From Pseudomonas putida (GTDB lineage Bacteria > Pseudomonadota > Gammaproteobacteria > Pseudomonadales > Pseudomonadaceae), in assembly GCF_001941965.1 (NCBI RefSeq), contig NZ_MKZO01000033.1, positions 1-62,836 of the forward strand: 62,836 nt of DNA. Reading direction: 5' to 3'. Within the stretch, counting starts at the first letter, position 1. Every line of letters begins with the position of its first letter. Below, piece after piece: positions 28,361-37,506 of this stretch. Made by a program: the position numbers and the translations under genes. The notes beneath the pieces were generated by a model. That model was not told the origin of the DNA, searched no databases, and saw nothing but the letters and a program-made list of their open reading frames with translations.

Positions 28361-28463
28361 TCACCTGCAATACACATTTTCCTGACACAACTTCACTTGT
28401 AATCCCCCCTCACCCTGCATACCGTTGAAAACTTTTCAGGCCGAGATCCCGGAGTTTTCCTCG

Positions 28464-29141
28464 ATGCGTATCGCCCCCTCCCTGTTCGTCGCCGCCCTGC
28501 TGCCGCTGTTCGCCGGCTGCCAGTTGCTCGCCGACCAGCCGGAAACCAGCGTCTCCACCGCCGGCATGACCCGCCTGCAAGGCGAGCTCAGCGCCGCCAA
28601 CGGCCAGTTGCTGTTCAAACCCTGCACCGAAAGCCGCCGTTTCGTGGTCCAGGACGCCGACAATACCGGCCTGCTCCAGGAAGCCGCGACCCTCGCCGCC
28701 ACCCCGGGGGTGATCTTCGCCGACGTTCGCGGCACCCTCTCCGCCACCAAGAGCAACGGCGCCGACGGCCAGTTCAACGTGCACCAGCTGTACCGCGTCG
28801 AGCACTCGGCCGGCGCCTGCAGCGACCCCAACTTCAAGCGCCTGACCCTGCGCGCCTCCGGCCATGAGCCGGACTGGAACCTCAATGTCAGCGGCCAGGG
28901 CATGGTCCTGAACCGCCCGGACCAGCCACCCCTGGCCCTGCCCTACCTGGAAGAACAGATGCCCGGCGGCGGTATCAGCGTCAGCAGCGAGGCCAACGGA
29001 CAGAAAGTCGAACTGTGGCTCGCCCCGCAACGCTGCGTCGACAGCGCTACCGGCGCCGTCAGCCACCTGACCGCACAACTGCGCCTGGATGCCCAGACGA
29101 TGCAGGGCTGCGGCTATTTCGGCGGTTCGCGCAACGACTGA
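28464..29141 (+). CDS. Putative lipoprotein (COG3650-like)
   Basis: A 225-aa predicted lipoprotein with signal MRIAPSLFVAALLPLFAGCQ, lipobox LFAGC and acylated Cys19. The middle holds LRASGHEPDWNLNVSGQGMV, resembling COG3650-type proteins and the C-terminal part of META/HslJ-neighbour proteins; four further Cys may form disulfides. Start 28464 is used because it begins the signal peptide and has GGAG upstream; the frame is open from 28425. Function unknown. Confidence 0.75.
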   Translation: MRIAPSLFVAALLPLFAGCQLLADQPETSVSTAGMTRLQGELSAANGQLLFKPCTESRRFVVQDADNTGLLQEAATLAATPGVIFADVRGTLSATKSNGADGQFNVHQLYRVEHSAGACSDPNFKRLTLRASGHEPDWNLNVSGQGMVLNRPDQPPLALPYLEEQMPGGGISVSSEANGQKVELWLAPQRCVDSATGAVSHLTAQLRLDAQTMQGCGYFGGSRND

Positions 29142-29246
29142 CCACCGGCACACATTCAATCTGCCTGCCCGGCCGGCGAAAGCTTTATACTTGGCGGTTT
29201 GTGTAAAGCCGCCGGCCCTCCCATGGCCGGGATACTGGACCCTGTC

Positions 29247-30863
29247 ATGCTACGAATCACCGAACTGAAGCTGCCGCTGGATCATCCCGACGAGGCCCTG
29301 CGCGAGGCCATCGTGCAACGCCTGGGCATCGACGACGCCGAGCTGCTCGACTTCTCCATCTTCAAGCGCAGCTACGACGCGCGGAAGAAGAACACCGAAC
29401 TGCTGTTCATCTACGCCATCGATCTCGATGTCCGTGACGAAGCCGCGGTGCTGGCCAGGTTCGCCGACGACCATAACGTCGGCATCGCCCCGGACGTGAA
29501 CTACAAGCCGGTGGGCGTGGCGCCGGAAGGCGGCCTGGCCGAGCGGCCGATCGTGGTCGGCTTCGGCCCGTGCGGCATCTTCGCCGGCCTGATCCTGGCC
29601 CAGGCGGGCCTGCGCCCGATCGTCCTGGAGCGCGGCAAGGAAGTACGCCAGCGCACCAAGGACACCTGGGGCCTGTGGCGCAAAAGCGTGCTCAACCCCG
29701 AGTCCAACGTACAGTTCGGCGAAGGCGGCGCCGGGACCTTCTCCGACGGCAAGCTGTACAGCCAGATCAAGGACCCGAAGCACTACGGCCGCAAGGTCCT
29801 GCACGAGTTCGTCAAGGCCGGCGCGCCGGACGAGATCCTCTACGTCAGCAAGCCGCACATCGGTACCTTCCGCCTGACCGGCATGGTCGAGAACATCCGC
29901 GAGGAAATCATCGCCCTGGGCGGTGAAGTGCGCTTCGAGCACAAGGTCACCGACCTGCTGATGGAAGACGGCCAGCTCAATGGCGTGGTCCTGCACACGG
30001 GCGAAGAGCTGTGTTCGCGCCATGTGGTCCTGGCCCTCGGCCACAGTGCCCGCGACACCTTCCGCATGCTCCACGGCCGTGGCGTGTTCATGGAAGCCAA
30101 GCCGTTCTCCATCGGTTTCCGCATCGAGCACCCGCAGTCGCTGATCGACAAGGCGCGCCTGGGCAAGTACGCCGGCCACCCGAAACTCGGGGCCGCCGAC
30201 TACAAACTCGTGCACCACGCCAAGAACGGTCGCTCGGTGTACAGCTTCTGCATGTGCCCGGGTGGCACCGTGGTTGCCGCCACCAGCGAGCCGGGCCGGG
30301 TGGTTACCAACGGCATGAGCCAGTACTCGCGCAACGAGCGCAATGCCAACTCGGGTATCGTCGTCGGTATCACCCCGGAGCAGGATTATCCGGGTGGCCC
30401 GCTGGCCGGGATCGAGTTGCAGGAGCGGCTGGAAGAGCTCGCCTATGAACTGGGCGGCAGCAACTACCACGCGCCGGCGCAGCTGGTCGGTGATTTCGTG
30501 GCCGGGCGTCCGTCCACCGCCCTGGGCAGCGTAGAACCGTCGTACAAGCCGGGCATCAACCTCGGCGACCTGGCTCCGAGCCTGCCGGACTTCGCCATCG
30601 AAGCCCTGCGTGAAGCGATCCCGGCCTTCGACCGGCAGATCAAGGGCTACAGCCTGGCGGATGCGATCCTGACCGGGATCGAGACCCGCACCTCGTCGCC
30701 ACTGCGGATCACCCGGGACGAGACCTTGCAGAGCCTGAACCTGAAGGGCCTGTTCCCGGCGGGTGAAGGGGCGGGTTATGCCGGGGGGATTCTGTCGGCG
30801 GGTGTGGATGGCATCCGCATTGCCGAGGCCGTGGCCCGTAGCATGCTCGGGCTGACCGAGTAA
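29247..30863 (+). CDS. FAD-dependent oxidoreductase (uncharacterised dehydrogenase family)
   Basis: A 538-aa flavoprotein. An N-terminal domain of about 85 residues (MLRITELKLPLDHPDEALRE) precedes the dinucleotide-binding motif VVGFGPCGIFAGLILAQAG, then FGEGGAGTFSDGKLYSQIKD and the C-terminal FAD signature GLFPAGEGAGYAGGILSAGVDG. This architecture matches the widespread family annotated only as NAD(P)/FAD-dependent oxidoreductase; no substrate is established. Start 29247 (MLRITEL) is chosen over a longer frame to 29199. Monocistronic; REP pair after the stop. Confidence 0.88.
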   Translation: MLRITELKLPLDHPDEALREAIVQRLGIDDAELLDFSIFKRSYDARKKNTELLFIYAIDLDVRDEAAVLARFADDHNVGIAPDVNYKPVGVAPEGGLAERPIVVGFGPCGIFAGLILAQAGLRPIVLERGKEVRQRTKDTWGLWRKSVLNPESNVQFGEGGAGTFSDGKLYSQIKDPKHYGRKVLHEFVKAGAPDEILYVSKPHIGTFRLTGMVENIREEIIALGGEVRFEHKVTDLLMEDGQLNGVVLHTGEELCSRHVVLALGHSARDTFRMLHGRGVFMEAKPFSIGFRIEHPQSLIDKARLGKYAGHPKLGAADYKLVHHAKNGRSVYSFCMCPGGTVVAATSEPGRVVTNGMSQYSRNERNANSGIVVGITPEQDYPGGPLAGIELQERLEELAYELGGSNYHAPAQLVGDFVAGRPSTALGSVEPSYKPGINLGDLAPSLPDFAIEALREAIPAFDRQIKGYSLADAILTGIETRTSSPLRITRDETLQSLNLKGLFPAGEGAGYAGGILSAGVDGIRIAEAVARSMLGLTE

Positions 30864-30870
30864 GGCTCTC

Positions 30871-30973
30871 GGGCCTCATCGCTGGCAAGCCAGCTCCCAC
30901 AGGTTTTGTGTTGATCACAAGACCTGTGGCCGACGCGGTCACTGTGGGAGCTGGCTTGCCAGCGATAGGGCCT
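30871..30973. repeat. REP inverted pair
   Basis: Inverted arms of the common core separated by about 40 nt, lying between the convergent oxidoreductase and cysteine-synthase-like genes. Confidence 0.9.
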
Positions 30974-30992
30974 TCAGCTTCAGCAAAGAAAC

Positions 30993-32087
30993 TCAGATCC
31001 CTTCGCGCAGTACCGTCTCCGGCAACCCCTCCCCCCGCTCCACACACCCCGCCACCGCCGCAATCAACGGCTCCAGCGCATACCCCTGCTGCCCCAGCCA
31101 TTCCTCATCGTAATAAGTCGTCGCATAACGCTCCCCGCTGTCACACAGAATCGCCACGATCGACCCCGACTCCCCCGCCGACTGCATATGCAGCGCCGCC
31201 TGCAAGGCTCCGACCAGGTTGGTTCCGCTCGACCCGCCAACCCGCCGCCCCAACCGCTGCGCCAGATAGTGCATGGCCGCCAGGGACAGCGCATCCGGCA
31301 CCTTGACCATCGCATCGATCACCGCCGGCAGGAACGACGCCTCGACCCGTGGCCGCCCGATCCCTTCGATCCGCGAGCCACAATCCAGGCGCAACGAGCG
31401 GTCCCCACTGCGGTAGCAATCGAAGAACACCGAACGCTCGGCATCGGCACACAGCACGCGAGTCGCATGCCGGCGATAACGCACATAGCGGCCCAGCGTC
31501 GCAGTAGTCCCGCCGGTACCCGGGCTGGAAATCAACCACGCCGGCTCGGCATGCCGTTCGAAGTGCATCTGGCTGAAGATCGACTCGGCGATATTGTTGT
31601 TGGCGCGCCAGTCGGTAGCGCGCTCGGCGTAGGTGAACTGGTCCATGAAGTGCCCGCCGCTTTCCCGGGCCAGGCGCTCGGACTCGGCGTAGATCTGCGT
31701 CGGATCCTGCACCAGGTGCGGCGTGCCGCCATAGAACTCGATCTGTGCGATCTTTTCCCGCGAGGTGGTCGCCGGCATCACCGCGATGAACGGCAAGCCC
31801 AGCAAGCGGGCGAAGTACGCCTCGGAGATCGCCGTCGAACCACTGGACGCCTCGATCACCGGCGCACCAGGGCGCAACCAGCCATTGCACAGGGCATAGA
31901 GAAACAGCGAGCGGGCCAGCCGGTGCTTGAGGCTGCCGGTGGGATGGCTGGATTCATCCTTGAAGTACAGGTCGATATCCGGAAAGCCCGGCATCGGCAG
32001 CGGAATCAGGTGGGTATCGGCGCTGCGCTGGAAATCGGCCTCGATGATGCGGATGGCTTCACGGACCCAGGTGCGGTGATGGTTCAT
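30993..32087 (-). CDS. PLP-dependent cysteine synthase-like enzyme (cysteine desulfhydrase/CBS fold)
   Basis: A 364-aa fold-type II PLP enzyme. SSHPTGSLKHRLARSLFLYA carries the Schiff-base Lys, VIEASSGSTAIS is the substrate loop and SSPGTGGTTATLGRYVRY the phosphate-binding loop. The family includes cysteine synthase relatives and PLP-dependent L-cysteine desulfhydrases; direction cannot be told from sequence. The start at 32087 matches the usual N-terminus MNHHRTWVREAIRIIEADFQ, but an upstream ATG at 32141 in the same frame has a better Shine-Dalgarno (AGGAAG). It is divergent from nhaA across an AT-rich gap. Confidence 0.82.
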   Translation of the reverse strand: MNHHRTWVREAIRIIEADFQRSADTHLIPLPMPGFPDIDLYFKDESSHPTGSLKHRLARSLFLYALCNGWLRPGAPVIEASSGSTAISEAYFARLLGLPFIAVMPATTSREKIAQIEFYGGTPHLVQDPTQIYAESERLARESGGHFMDQFTYAERATDWRANNNIAESIFSQMHFERHAEPAWLISSPGTGGTTATLGRYVRYRRHATRVLCADAERSVFFDCYRSGDRSLRLDCGSRIEGIGRPRVEASFLPAVIDAMVKVPDALSLAAMHYLAQRLGRRVGGSSGTNLVGALQAALHMQSAGESGSIVAILCDSGERYATTYYDEEWLGQQGYALEPLIAAVAGCVERGEGLPETVLREGI

Positions 32088-32291
32088 AGGGCGGTTCTCA
32101 TGCGTCAGGAGCGAAAGGCTGTAGGAACGACTACCGTCCATTTAGGCAACTTCCTACATCCTTGCCAGAAAAGCCCGATAGCCATGAAAACACTGAAACA
32201 GCTTATAACAAAAAAGAATATAGTTTTTATTTTAATGAATAACACAACGGGTTAGGGTGTTCGACCTTTTTCATTCGATGGAGGAGCGACC

Positions 32292-33473
32292 TTGCCTCTA
32301 CGTAGCACATTCACCCGGTTCTTCCAGCTCGAAGCCGCCAGCGGCCTGCTGCTGATCGCCGCTGCGGTGCTGGCGCTGATCGTCAACAACTCGCCACTGT
32401 CCTGGCTCTACAACGGCCTGCTGGAAGTCCCCGTCGCCGTGCAGATCGGCGCCCTGAGCATCGCCAAGCCGCTGCTGCTGTGGATCAACGACGGCCTGAT
32501 GGCCCTGTTCTTCCTGCTCATCGGCCTGGAGGTCAAGCGCGAGCTGGTCGAGGGACACCTGTCGAAACCGTCCCAGGTGGTCCTGCCCGGCGCGGCAGCC
32601 CTCGGCGGCATGCTGGTGCCGGCGCTGATCTACTGGTTCATGAACCGCGACAACCCCGCGGCCATCGCCGGCTGGGCCATCCCCACCGCCACCGACATTG
32701 CCTTCGCCCTCGGCGTGCTGGCCCTGCTCGGCAAGCGCGTGCCGGTGTCGCTCAAGCTGTTCCTGATGACCCTGGCGATCATCGACGACCTCGGCGCGAT
32801 CATCATCATCGCCCTGTTCTACTCCGGCGCCCTGTCGACCCTCTCGCTGATGCTGGCCGCCGCCTGTATCGCCGCGCTGATCGCGATGAACCGGATGGGC
32901 GTGGTCAGACTTGGCCCTTATATGGTGATCGGCCTGATCCTCTGGGTCTGCGTGTTGAAGAGCGGCGTGCACGCCACGCTGGCCGGCGTCACCCTGGCCC
33001 TGTGCATTCCGCTGCGCACGCGCAATGCCGAAACCTCGCCGTTGCTCACCCTGGAACACGCCCTGCACCCCTGGGTGGCCTACGGCATCCTGCCGCTGTT
33101 CGCCTTCGCCAACGCTGGCGTGTCCCTGGCCGGCGTGACCATGGAAAGCTTCACCCACGCCGTGCCCATGGGCATCGCCGTGGGCCTGCTGGCGGGCAAG
33201 ACCATCGGCGTGTTCGGCCTGACCTGGATCGCCATCAAGCTCGGCCTGGCGGCGCTGCCGGCTGGCGCCAACTGGGGGCAGGTCCTCGGCGTGGCGATCC
33301 TCTGCGGCATCGGCTTTACCATGAGCCTGTTCGTCGGCTCCCTGGCCTTCGTGCCCGGCACCAGCGAGTATGTGGGCATGGACCGCATGGGCATCCTCAC
33401 CGGCTCGATCCTGGCGGCAATCATTGGCTACACCATCACCGCCCTTTCCAGTCCGAAACAGCCCGCCAGCTGA
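32292..33473 (+). CDS. nhaA: Na+/H+ antiporter NhaA
   Basis: Inner-membrane sodium/proton antiporter of 393 aa with about 12 membrane segments. The essential acidic residues are present: ATDIAF (Asp135) and IIDDLGAI (Asp165/Asp166, equivalent to the E. coli Asp163/164 pair). The start is TTG at 32292, supported by GGAGGAGC 4-5 nt upstream; there is no in-frame ATG near it. Monocistronic, followed by an intrinsic terminator. Confidence 0.95.
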   Translation: MPLRSTFTRFFQLEAASGLLLIAAAVLALIVNNSPLSWLYNGLLEVPVAVQIGALSIAKPLLLWINDGLMALFFLLIGLEVKRELVEGHLSKPSQVVLPGAAALGGMLVPALIYWFMNRDNPAAIAGWAIPTATDIAFALGVLALLGKRVPVSLKLFLMTLAIIDDLGAIIIIALFYSGALSTLSLMLAAACIAALIAMNRMGVVRLGPYMVIGLILWVCVLKSGVHATLAGVTLALCIPLRTRNAETSPLLTLEHALHPWVAYGILPLFAFANAGVSLAGVTMESFTHAVPMGIAVGLLAGKTIGVFGLTWIAIKLGLAALPAGANWGQVLGVAILCGIGFTMSLFVGSLAFVPGTSEYVGMDRMGILTGSILAAIIGYTITALSSPKQPAS

Positions 33474-33490
33474 TAATCGGCAGGCAATAA

Positions 33491-33528
33491 AAAAACCCGA
33501 GCGGCGCAAGCCGGTCGGGGTTTTCTTT
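33491..33528. terminator. Bidirectional intrinsic terminator
   Basis: AAAACCCGAGCGG and CCGGTCGGGGTTTT form an imperfect GC-rich stem around CGCAAG with A- and T-runs on the two sides. It lies between the convergent nhaA and glycine-zipper lipoprotein genes and can serve both. Confidence 0.8.
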
Positions 33529-33539
33529 TGCCGCAAGCC

Positions 33540-34004
33540 TTAATGGCTGACGCGGCTGGTGCCATCGACGGTCATGATGCGCACGCGCTCGCCGACCCGG
33601 AAAATCTCGTTTTCCTGAACCTGCTGCACGTAGGCACGCATGCTGCCGTCGTCTTCGCGCACAGTGATTTCCACGCCCTGGGTACGGGTCAGGCCTTCCT
33701 CGGCCGCAGAACCCGCCAGACCACCGGCAACCGCACCGATCACCGCCGCGACGATGCTGCCGCGACCGCCACCAATGGCGCTACCGGCCACCCCGCCGAC
33801 CACCGCACCGGCGCCACCGCCGATTGGCGTCTTGGTGCCTTCGATCTTGACCGGACGCAGGGATTCGATGGTACCCATGCGCACGGTCTGCACGCGCCGC
33901 GCCTCGTCACGGGAGTAGGAATCACCGGACAGGTTCGAGGCACAACCGCCCAGCAGCAGCGACATCGTGGTGAACGATGCGACCAGCAACATAGATTTAC
34001 GCAT
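33540..34004 (-). CDS. Glycine-zipper outer-membrane lipoprotein (SlyB/Pcp-like)
   Basis: A 154-aa lipoprotein. Signal MRKSMLLVASFTTMSLLLGG precedes acylated Cys21, and two glycine-zipper hairpins follow: PIGGGAGAVVGGVAGSAIGG and IVAAVIGAVAGGLAGSAAEE. A C-terminal beta domain ends FRVGERVRIMTVDGTSRVSH. This is the SlyB/Pcp-type architecture linked to outer-membrane integrity. Start 34004 is set by AAGGAGATGA upstream. Confidence 0.88.
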   Translation of the reverse strand: MRKSMLLVASFTTMSLLLGGCASNLSGDSYSRDEARRVQTVRMGTIESLRPVKIEGTKTPIGGGAGAVVGGVAGSAIGGGRGSIVAAVIGAVAGGLAGSAAEEGLTRTQGVEITVREDDGSMRAYVQQVQENEIFRVGERVRIMTVDGTSRVSH

Positions 34005-34152
34005 AGGAATCATCTCCTTAAGACAGGTGCCCATTAGACCTGCGCGGATTGACGACTGTCACGACATGCAACAGATAAAATTGCTTCCATTCAGCTTCAG
34101 TACAGGCGGCACTCACGCTGAACCGTCAGACGACTTGCAGGAAAGAATAGAC

Positions 34153-34386
34153 ATGGATTACTTCATCATCGCCATCACCACCCTGGCCGGCCTGTATTTC
34201 CACGGCTGGCTGTACGTTCGGATCAGACGCTGGACGGACCGTGACCTCGCGCTGTCCTTCGCCGGCAAGGACGAAGGCAAGCGCGCGTTCATGCTGCAAA
34301 GGTTGGACGCCGCACGCACGCAAAAGGTCAAAAGGAAGGAACTGGCGGCCTGGCTGGAACGCGAGGCCGCCACTTACGCGAATTAA
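34153..34386 (+). CDS. Small membrane-anchored hypothetical protein, 77 aa
   Basis: One N-terminal membrane segment (MDYFIIAITTLAGLYFHGWL) followed by a basic cytosolic helix (RIRRWTDRDLALSFAGKDEG ... KVKRKELAAWLEREAATYAN). AGGAA lies about 9 nt upstream of the ATG. Its stop overlaps the convergent pdxH stop by 4 bp. No family recognised. Confidence 0.65.
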   Translation: MDYFIIAITTLAGLYFHGWLYVRIRRWTDRDLALSFAGKDEGKRAFMLQRLDAARTQKVKRKELAAWLEREAATYAN

Positions 34387-35030
34387 GGGGCCAGGCGCTC
34401 GCGCGTCCAGTCGCCCTGTTCCAGGCGGTAGTTCAGGCGGTCATGCAGGCGGCTGGCGCGGCCCTGCCAGAACTCGATGCGCTCCGGCAGCAGGCGGTAA
34501 CCGCCCCAATGCTCCGGGCAGTGCGGCTGGGTGTCGCTGAAGCGTTGTTCGGTGGCCTTGAGCAGACCTTCCAGTTCGCCACGATCAGCGATCACCCGGC
34601 TCTGCGGCGAGGCCCAGGCGCCCAGGCGGCTGCCCAGCGGGCGGACCTGGAAATACGCGTCGGACTCCTGCGCCGAGACCTTCACCACCCGCCCTTCGAT
34701 CCGCACCTGACGCTCCAGCGCCGGCCAGAAGAAGGTCATCGCAGCGAACGGATTGGCCAGCAAATGCTGACCCTTGGCGCTCTCGTAGTTGGTGAAGAAG
34801 GTGAAACCCTGCTCGTCCAGGCCCTTGAGCAGCAGGACGCGGCAATGCGGCCGGCCGTCGGCATCGACGGTGGCCAGGGTCATGGCGTTGGCTTCCACCG
34901 GGGCCTGCTCGGTTTTCACCGCATCGGCGAACCACTGGTGAAACAGGGCGAACGGCTCGGCCGGGGCTTGCGCCTCGGCCAGGCCGTCACGGGTGTAGTC
35001 ACGGCGCATATCTGCCAGTGTCTGGGTCAT
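34383..35030 (-). CDS. pdxH: Pyridoxamine 5'-phosphate oxidase
   Basis: FMN enzyme of 215 aa oxidising PNP/PMP to PLP. Diagnostic segments: ANAMTLATVDADGRPHCRVL, FTFFTNYESAKGQHLLANP, FFWPALERQVRIEGRVVKVS, the C-terminal PROSITE-like RIEFWQGRASRLHDRLNY and the final WTRERLAP. Length matches the family. Followed upstream in coordinate by the OmpA gene on the same strand, a pairing I recall from P. aeruginosa as well. Confidence 0.97.
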   Translation of the reverse strand: MTQTLADMRRDYTRDGLAEAQAPAEPFALFHQWFADAVKTEQAPVEANAMTLATVDADGRPHCRVLLLKGLDEQGFTFFTNYESAKGQHLLANPFAAMTFFWPALERQVRIEGRVVKVSAQESDAYFQVRPLGSRLGAWASPQSRVIADRGELEGLLKATEQRFSDTQPHCPEHWGGYRLLPERIEFWQGRASRLHDRLNYRLEQGDWTRERLAP

Positions 35031-35049
35031 CTACAGCGTTCCTTGAGGA

Positions 35050-36057
35050 TCAGTTGGTCTTCGCAGGGCTGTTGTTGGCTGCCACCTTCTTGGCGGCAGG
35101 CTCGGCTTTTTTCGCAGCCGGTTTGGCTGGGGCCGCTTTTTTAGTGGCCGCGGCGGTTTTCGCCGGGGCGGCTTTCTTCGCCGTGGTGGCCTTGGCCGGG
35201 GCTTTGGCGGCAGCCTTGGCCGCCGGTTTGGCGGCCGGCTTGGCGGCAGCGGCGGCTGGCTTGACGTCCTGCACCGCGACCAGTTCGGCCGGGCTCGGGG
35301 TCGGCTGCTGGTACTTGGCAACCAGGGCGACCAGGGTCGCTTGCGGGGTCAGGATCATTTCCACACGACGGTTCAGCGACCGGCCCTGGAGGCTGTCGTT
35401 GGCCGCACGCGGAGCGACGGAGCCCATGCCGCGCAGGGTCAGGCGGTCACGCTGCAGGCCGCTGAGGCGGAAGATCGCCGAGACCGAGGCAGCGCGTTCC
35501 AGGCTGAGCTTCTGGTTGATGGCGGCGGCACCGCTGCTGTCGGCGTGGCCGAGGATCAGCACGGCGGTTTTCGGATCGGTTTCGATCAGCTTGGCGACCT
35601 TGGTGATCGGGCCAAGACTGATCGGCAGGAGCATGGCAGGACGGTCCGGGTTGTAGCCGCTGTCCACCGGCAGGGTCACCACCAGCACGTCTTCACGGCG
35701 CTCCAGCTCCAGCTTGCTGTCCTTGATGGCGTCACGCACCCGCGGCTCATAGCTGTCCAGCCAGGCCTGGGTGGCCTTGACGTCGACCTTCGGCACAGCG
35801 GCGACCTTGTCGGCAGCCTTGTCGTCGCTGCCGCCGAACGGCCACCACCAACTGCCGCCCTCGGACTTGGCTTCGGCCTTGGCCTCGGACTTGGCGACCT
35901 TCTCCTGTACCGCTTCCTTCACTTCCTGGTCAGCCACCTTGTCCGAACCGAACGGCCACCAGCCGTGGCCACTGTCCGCGGTGTCTTTCTGGGGGTTCTG
36001 GGCGCAACCGGTGATGGCCAGGCACAGGGCGAGAGCTAAAGTTTTGTGTGAAGACAT
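35050..36057 (-). CDS. OmpA-family lipoprotein with Ala/Lys/Pro-rich tail
   Basis: A 335-aa lipoprotein: signal MSSHKTLALALCLAITGC (acylated Cys18), a short Trp-rich repeat (GWWPFGSDK, WWWPFGGSDDK) separated by an acidic/basic helix, then an OmpA C-terminal-like peptidoglycan-binding domain (LILGHADSSGAAAINQKLSL, RSLNRRVEMIL). The last 75 or so residues are a low-complexity tail of KPAAK/KAAPAK repeats like histone H1 or AlgP. Start 36057 begins the signal peptide. It lies directly upstream of pdxH on the same strand. Confidence 0.85.
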   Translation of the reverse strand: MSSHKTLALALCLAITGCAQNPQKDTADSGHGWWPFGSDKVADQEVKEAVQEKVAKSEAKAEAKSEGGSWWWPFGGSDDKAADKVAAVPKVDVKATQAWLDSYEPRVRDAIKDSKLELERREDVLVVTLPVDSGYNPDRPAMLLPISLGPITKVAKLIETDPKTAVLILGHADSSGAAAINQKLSLERAASVSAIFRLSGLQRDRLTLRGMGSVAPRAANDSLQGRSLNRRVEMILTPQATLVALVAKYQQPTPSPAELVAVQDVKPAAAAAKPAAKPAAKAAAKAPAKATTAKKAAPAKTAAATKKAAPAKPAAKKAEPAAKKVAANNSPAKTN

Positions 36058-36144
36058 CAGCGATACACCATGAAAATGAAGGAAAAATAGAAAACAGCTG
36101 GTCACAGAATAGCCAACGGAGCCTCCGCGTACAGAGGCACCCGA

Positions 36145-37290
36145 TCAAAGGCAGTCGGCGAGCACCCGGACCAGTTTCTGGGCACGGGGGTCCATCAGGA
36201 TGTAAGGGCCAAGGGTGTTGGTGACGAAGCCGAAGGCCACATCATGTTCCGGGTCGGCAAAGCCCACCGAGCCGCCGGCCCCCGGATGCCCGAAGGCACG
36301 GGCGCCGAGGCCGAAGGTGGCGTTGGCCACCGTGGGCTGGTCGAGCATGCAGCCCAGGCCGAAGCGGGTCTGGGTCAGCAGGGTTCTATCGTCGCCGAGG
36401 CTGTGCTCACGGGTCAGTTCGTCGAGCAGTTCCGATTCCAGCAGGCTGCCGTCCAGCAGGCCGGCGTAGAAACCGGCCAGGCTGCGGGCATTGCCGTGGC
36501 CATTGGCCGCCGGCTGCTGCATGCGCCGCCACTCGGGCTTGTTGGTGCTGGTGAGAATCGCTGGCGGGTTGGTGAAGGCGCGGGTCGACAGGGCCTGAGG
36601 CTCGGTCATGGTGACCTTGAGCAGGCGCTGCGCCGCAGCGTCACCGAGGTTGCCCTTGCCGCGGGCGATGTGGGCGACGCGATGGAATTCGGCATCATCC
36701 AGGCCGATATGGAAATCCAGGCCCAGTGGCTTGGCGGTGCGGGCAACGATGGACTCGCCCGGGCCACGGCCATCGGCGCGACGGATCAGTTCGCCGACCA
36801 GCCAGCCATAGGTGATCGCCGCGTAGCCGTGGGCCGTGCCCGGCTCCCACCAGGGTGCTTCGGCGGCCAGGGTATCGACCATGGTTTGCCAGTCGTACAG
36901 GGCTTCGGCGGGGAGCAGTTCGCGGATCGCCGGCAGGCCGGCGCGGTGGCTGAGGAGCTGGCGCAGGGTCACCGACTCCTTGCCGGCCTGGGCGAACTCG
37001 GGCCAGTAGCGGGCTACCGGGGCATCCAGTTGCAGCTTGCCCTCGCCGACCAGTTGCAGGGCGGTGACGGCGGCGAAGGTCTTGGTGCAGGAGAACAGGT
37101 TGGCGATGGTATCGCTGTGCCAGATCTCCTGGCCGTCCTTGTCGGCGGTGCCGGCCCAAAGGTCGACCACCGTCTCGCCGCCGACCTGGATGCACAGGGC
37201 GGCGCCGCGTTCCTGGGAATCATCGAAAAGTGCCGCAAAGGCCTCGCGTACTGCCTCGAACTTGAGTTCGAAATGACCCTGGATCTGCAC
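36145..37290 (-). CDS. Serine beta-lactamase-fold esterase (EstB-like)
   Basis: A 381-aa hydrolase of the class C beta-lactamase/carboxylesterase family VIII type. The nucleophile motif SCTK (Ser67-x-x-Lys70) is clear, AITYGWLVGEL contains the Tyr-containing second motif, and GHPGAGGSVGFADPEHDVAF carries the third. No signal peptide, so probably cytoplasmic and an esterase rather than a resistance enzyme. The start codon is GTG at 37290 with GGGGAG 7 nt upstream. Confidence 0.85.
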   Translation of the reverse strand: MQIQGHFELKFEAVREAFAALFDDSQERGAALCIQVGGETVVDLWAGTADKDGQEIWHSDTIANLFSCTKTFAAVTALQLVGEGKLQLDAPVARYWPEFAQAGKESVTLRQLLSHRAGLPAIRELLPAEALYDWQTMVDTLAAEAPWWEPGTAHGYAAITYGWLVGELIRRADGRGPGESIVARTAKPLGLDFHIGLDDAEFHRVAHIARGKGNLGDAAAQRLLKVTMTEPQALSTRAFTNPPAILTSTNKPEWRRMQQPAANGHGNARSLAGFYAGLLDGSLLESELLDELTREHSLGDDRTLLTQTRFGLGCMLDQPTVANATFGLGARAFGHPGAGGSVGFADPEHDVAFGFVTNTLGPYILMDPRAQKLVRVLADCL

Positions 37291-37405
37291 CCGGTGACTC
37301 CCCTGCGGCCTGTCTGAAAAGTGGCGTGCATTGTTTCAGCCCGCGAAGGATTTTGGAACAGACGTGGGTCGGACAATGACCACTATTCATGTAGGCAACG
37401 CTGAA

Positions 37406-37499
37406 CCCTGTGGGAGCTGGCTTGCCAGCGATAGGGCCAGGCCTGACAACATCTTTGTCATTGCCGGCCTCATCGCTGGCAAGCCAGCTCCCACAGGGG
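37406..37499. repeat. REP inverted pair
   Basis: Inverted arms of the common core with a spacer of about 35 nt containing CCTGACAACATCTTTG, nearly the same spacer as in the pair at 11129-11219. This suggests the two share a recent origin as units rather than as single REPs. Confidence 0.9.
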
Positions 37500-37506
37500 T
37501 TGTGTG

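Noticed and set aside
36145..37290. Chromosomal AmpC beta-lactamase.
   Set aside because: There is no signal peptide, no AmpR regulator and no typical YAN/KTG motif pair. The SCTK and context fit an EstB-like esterase.
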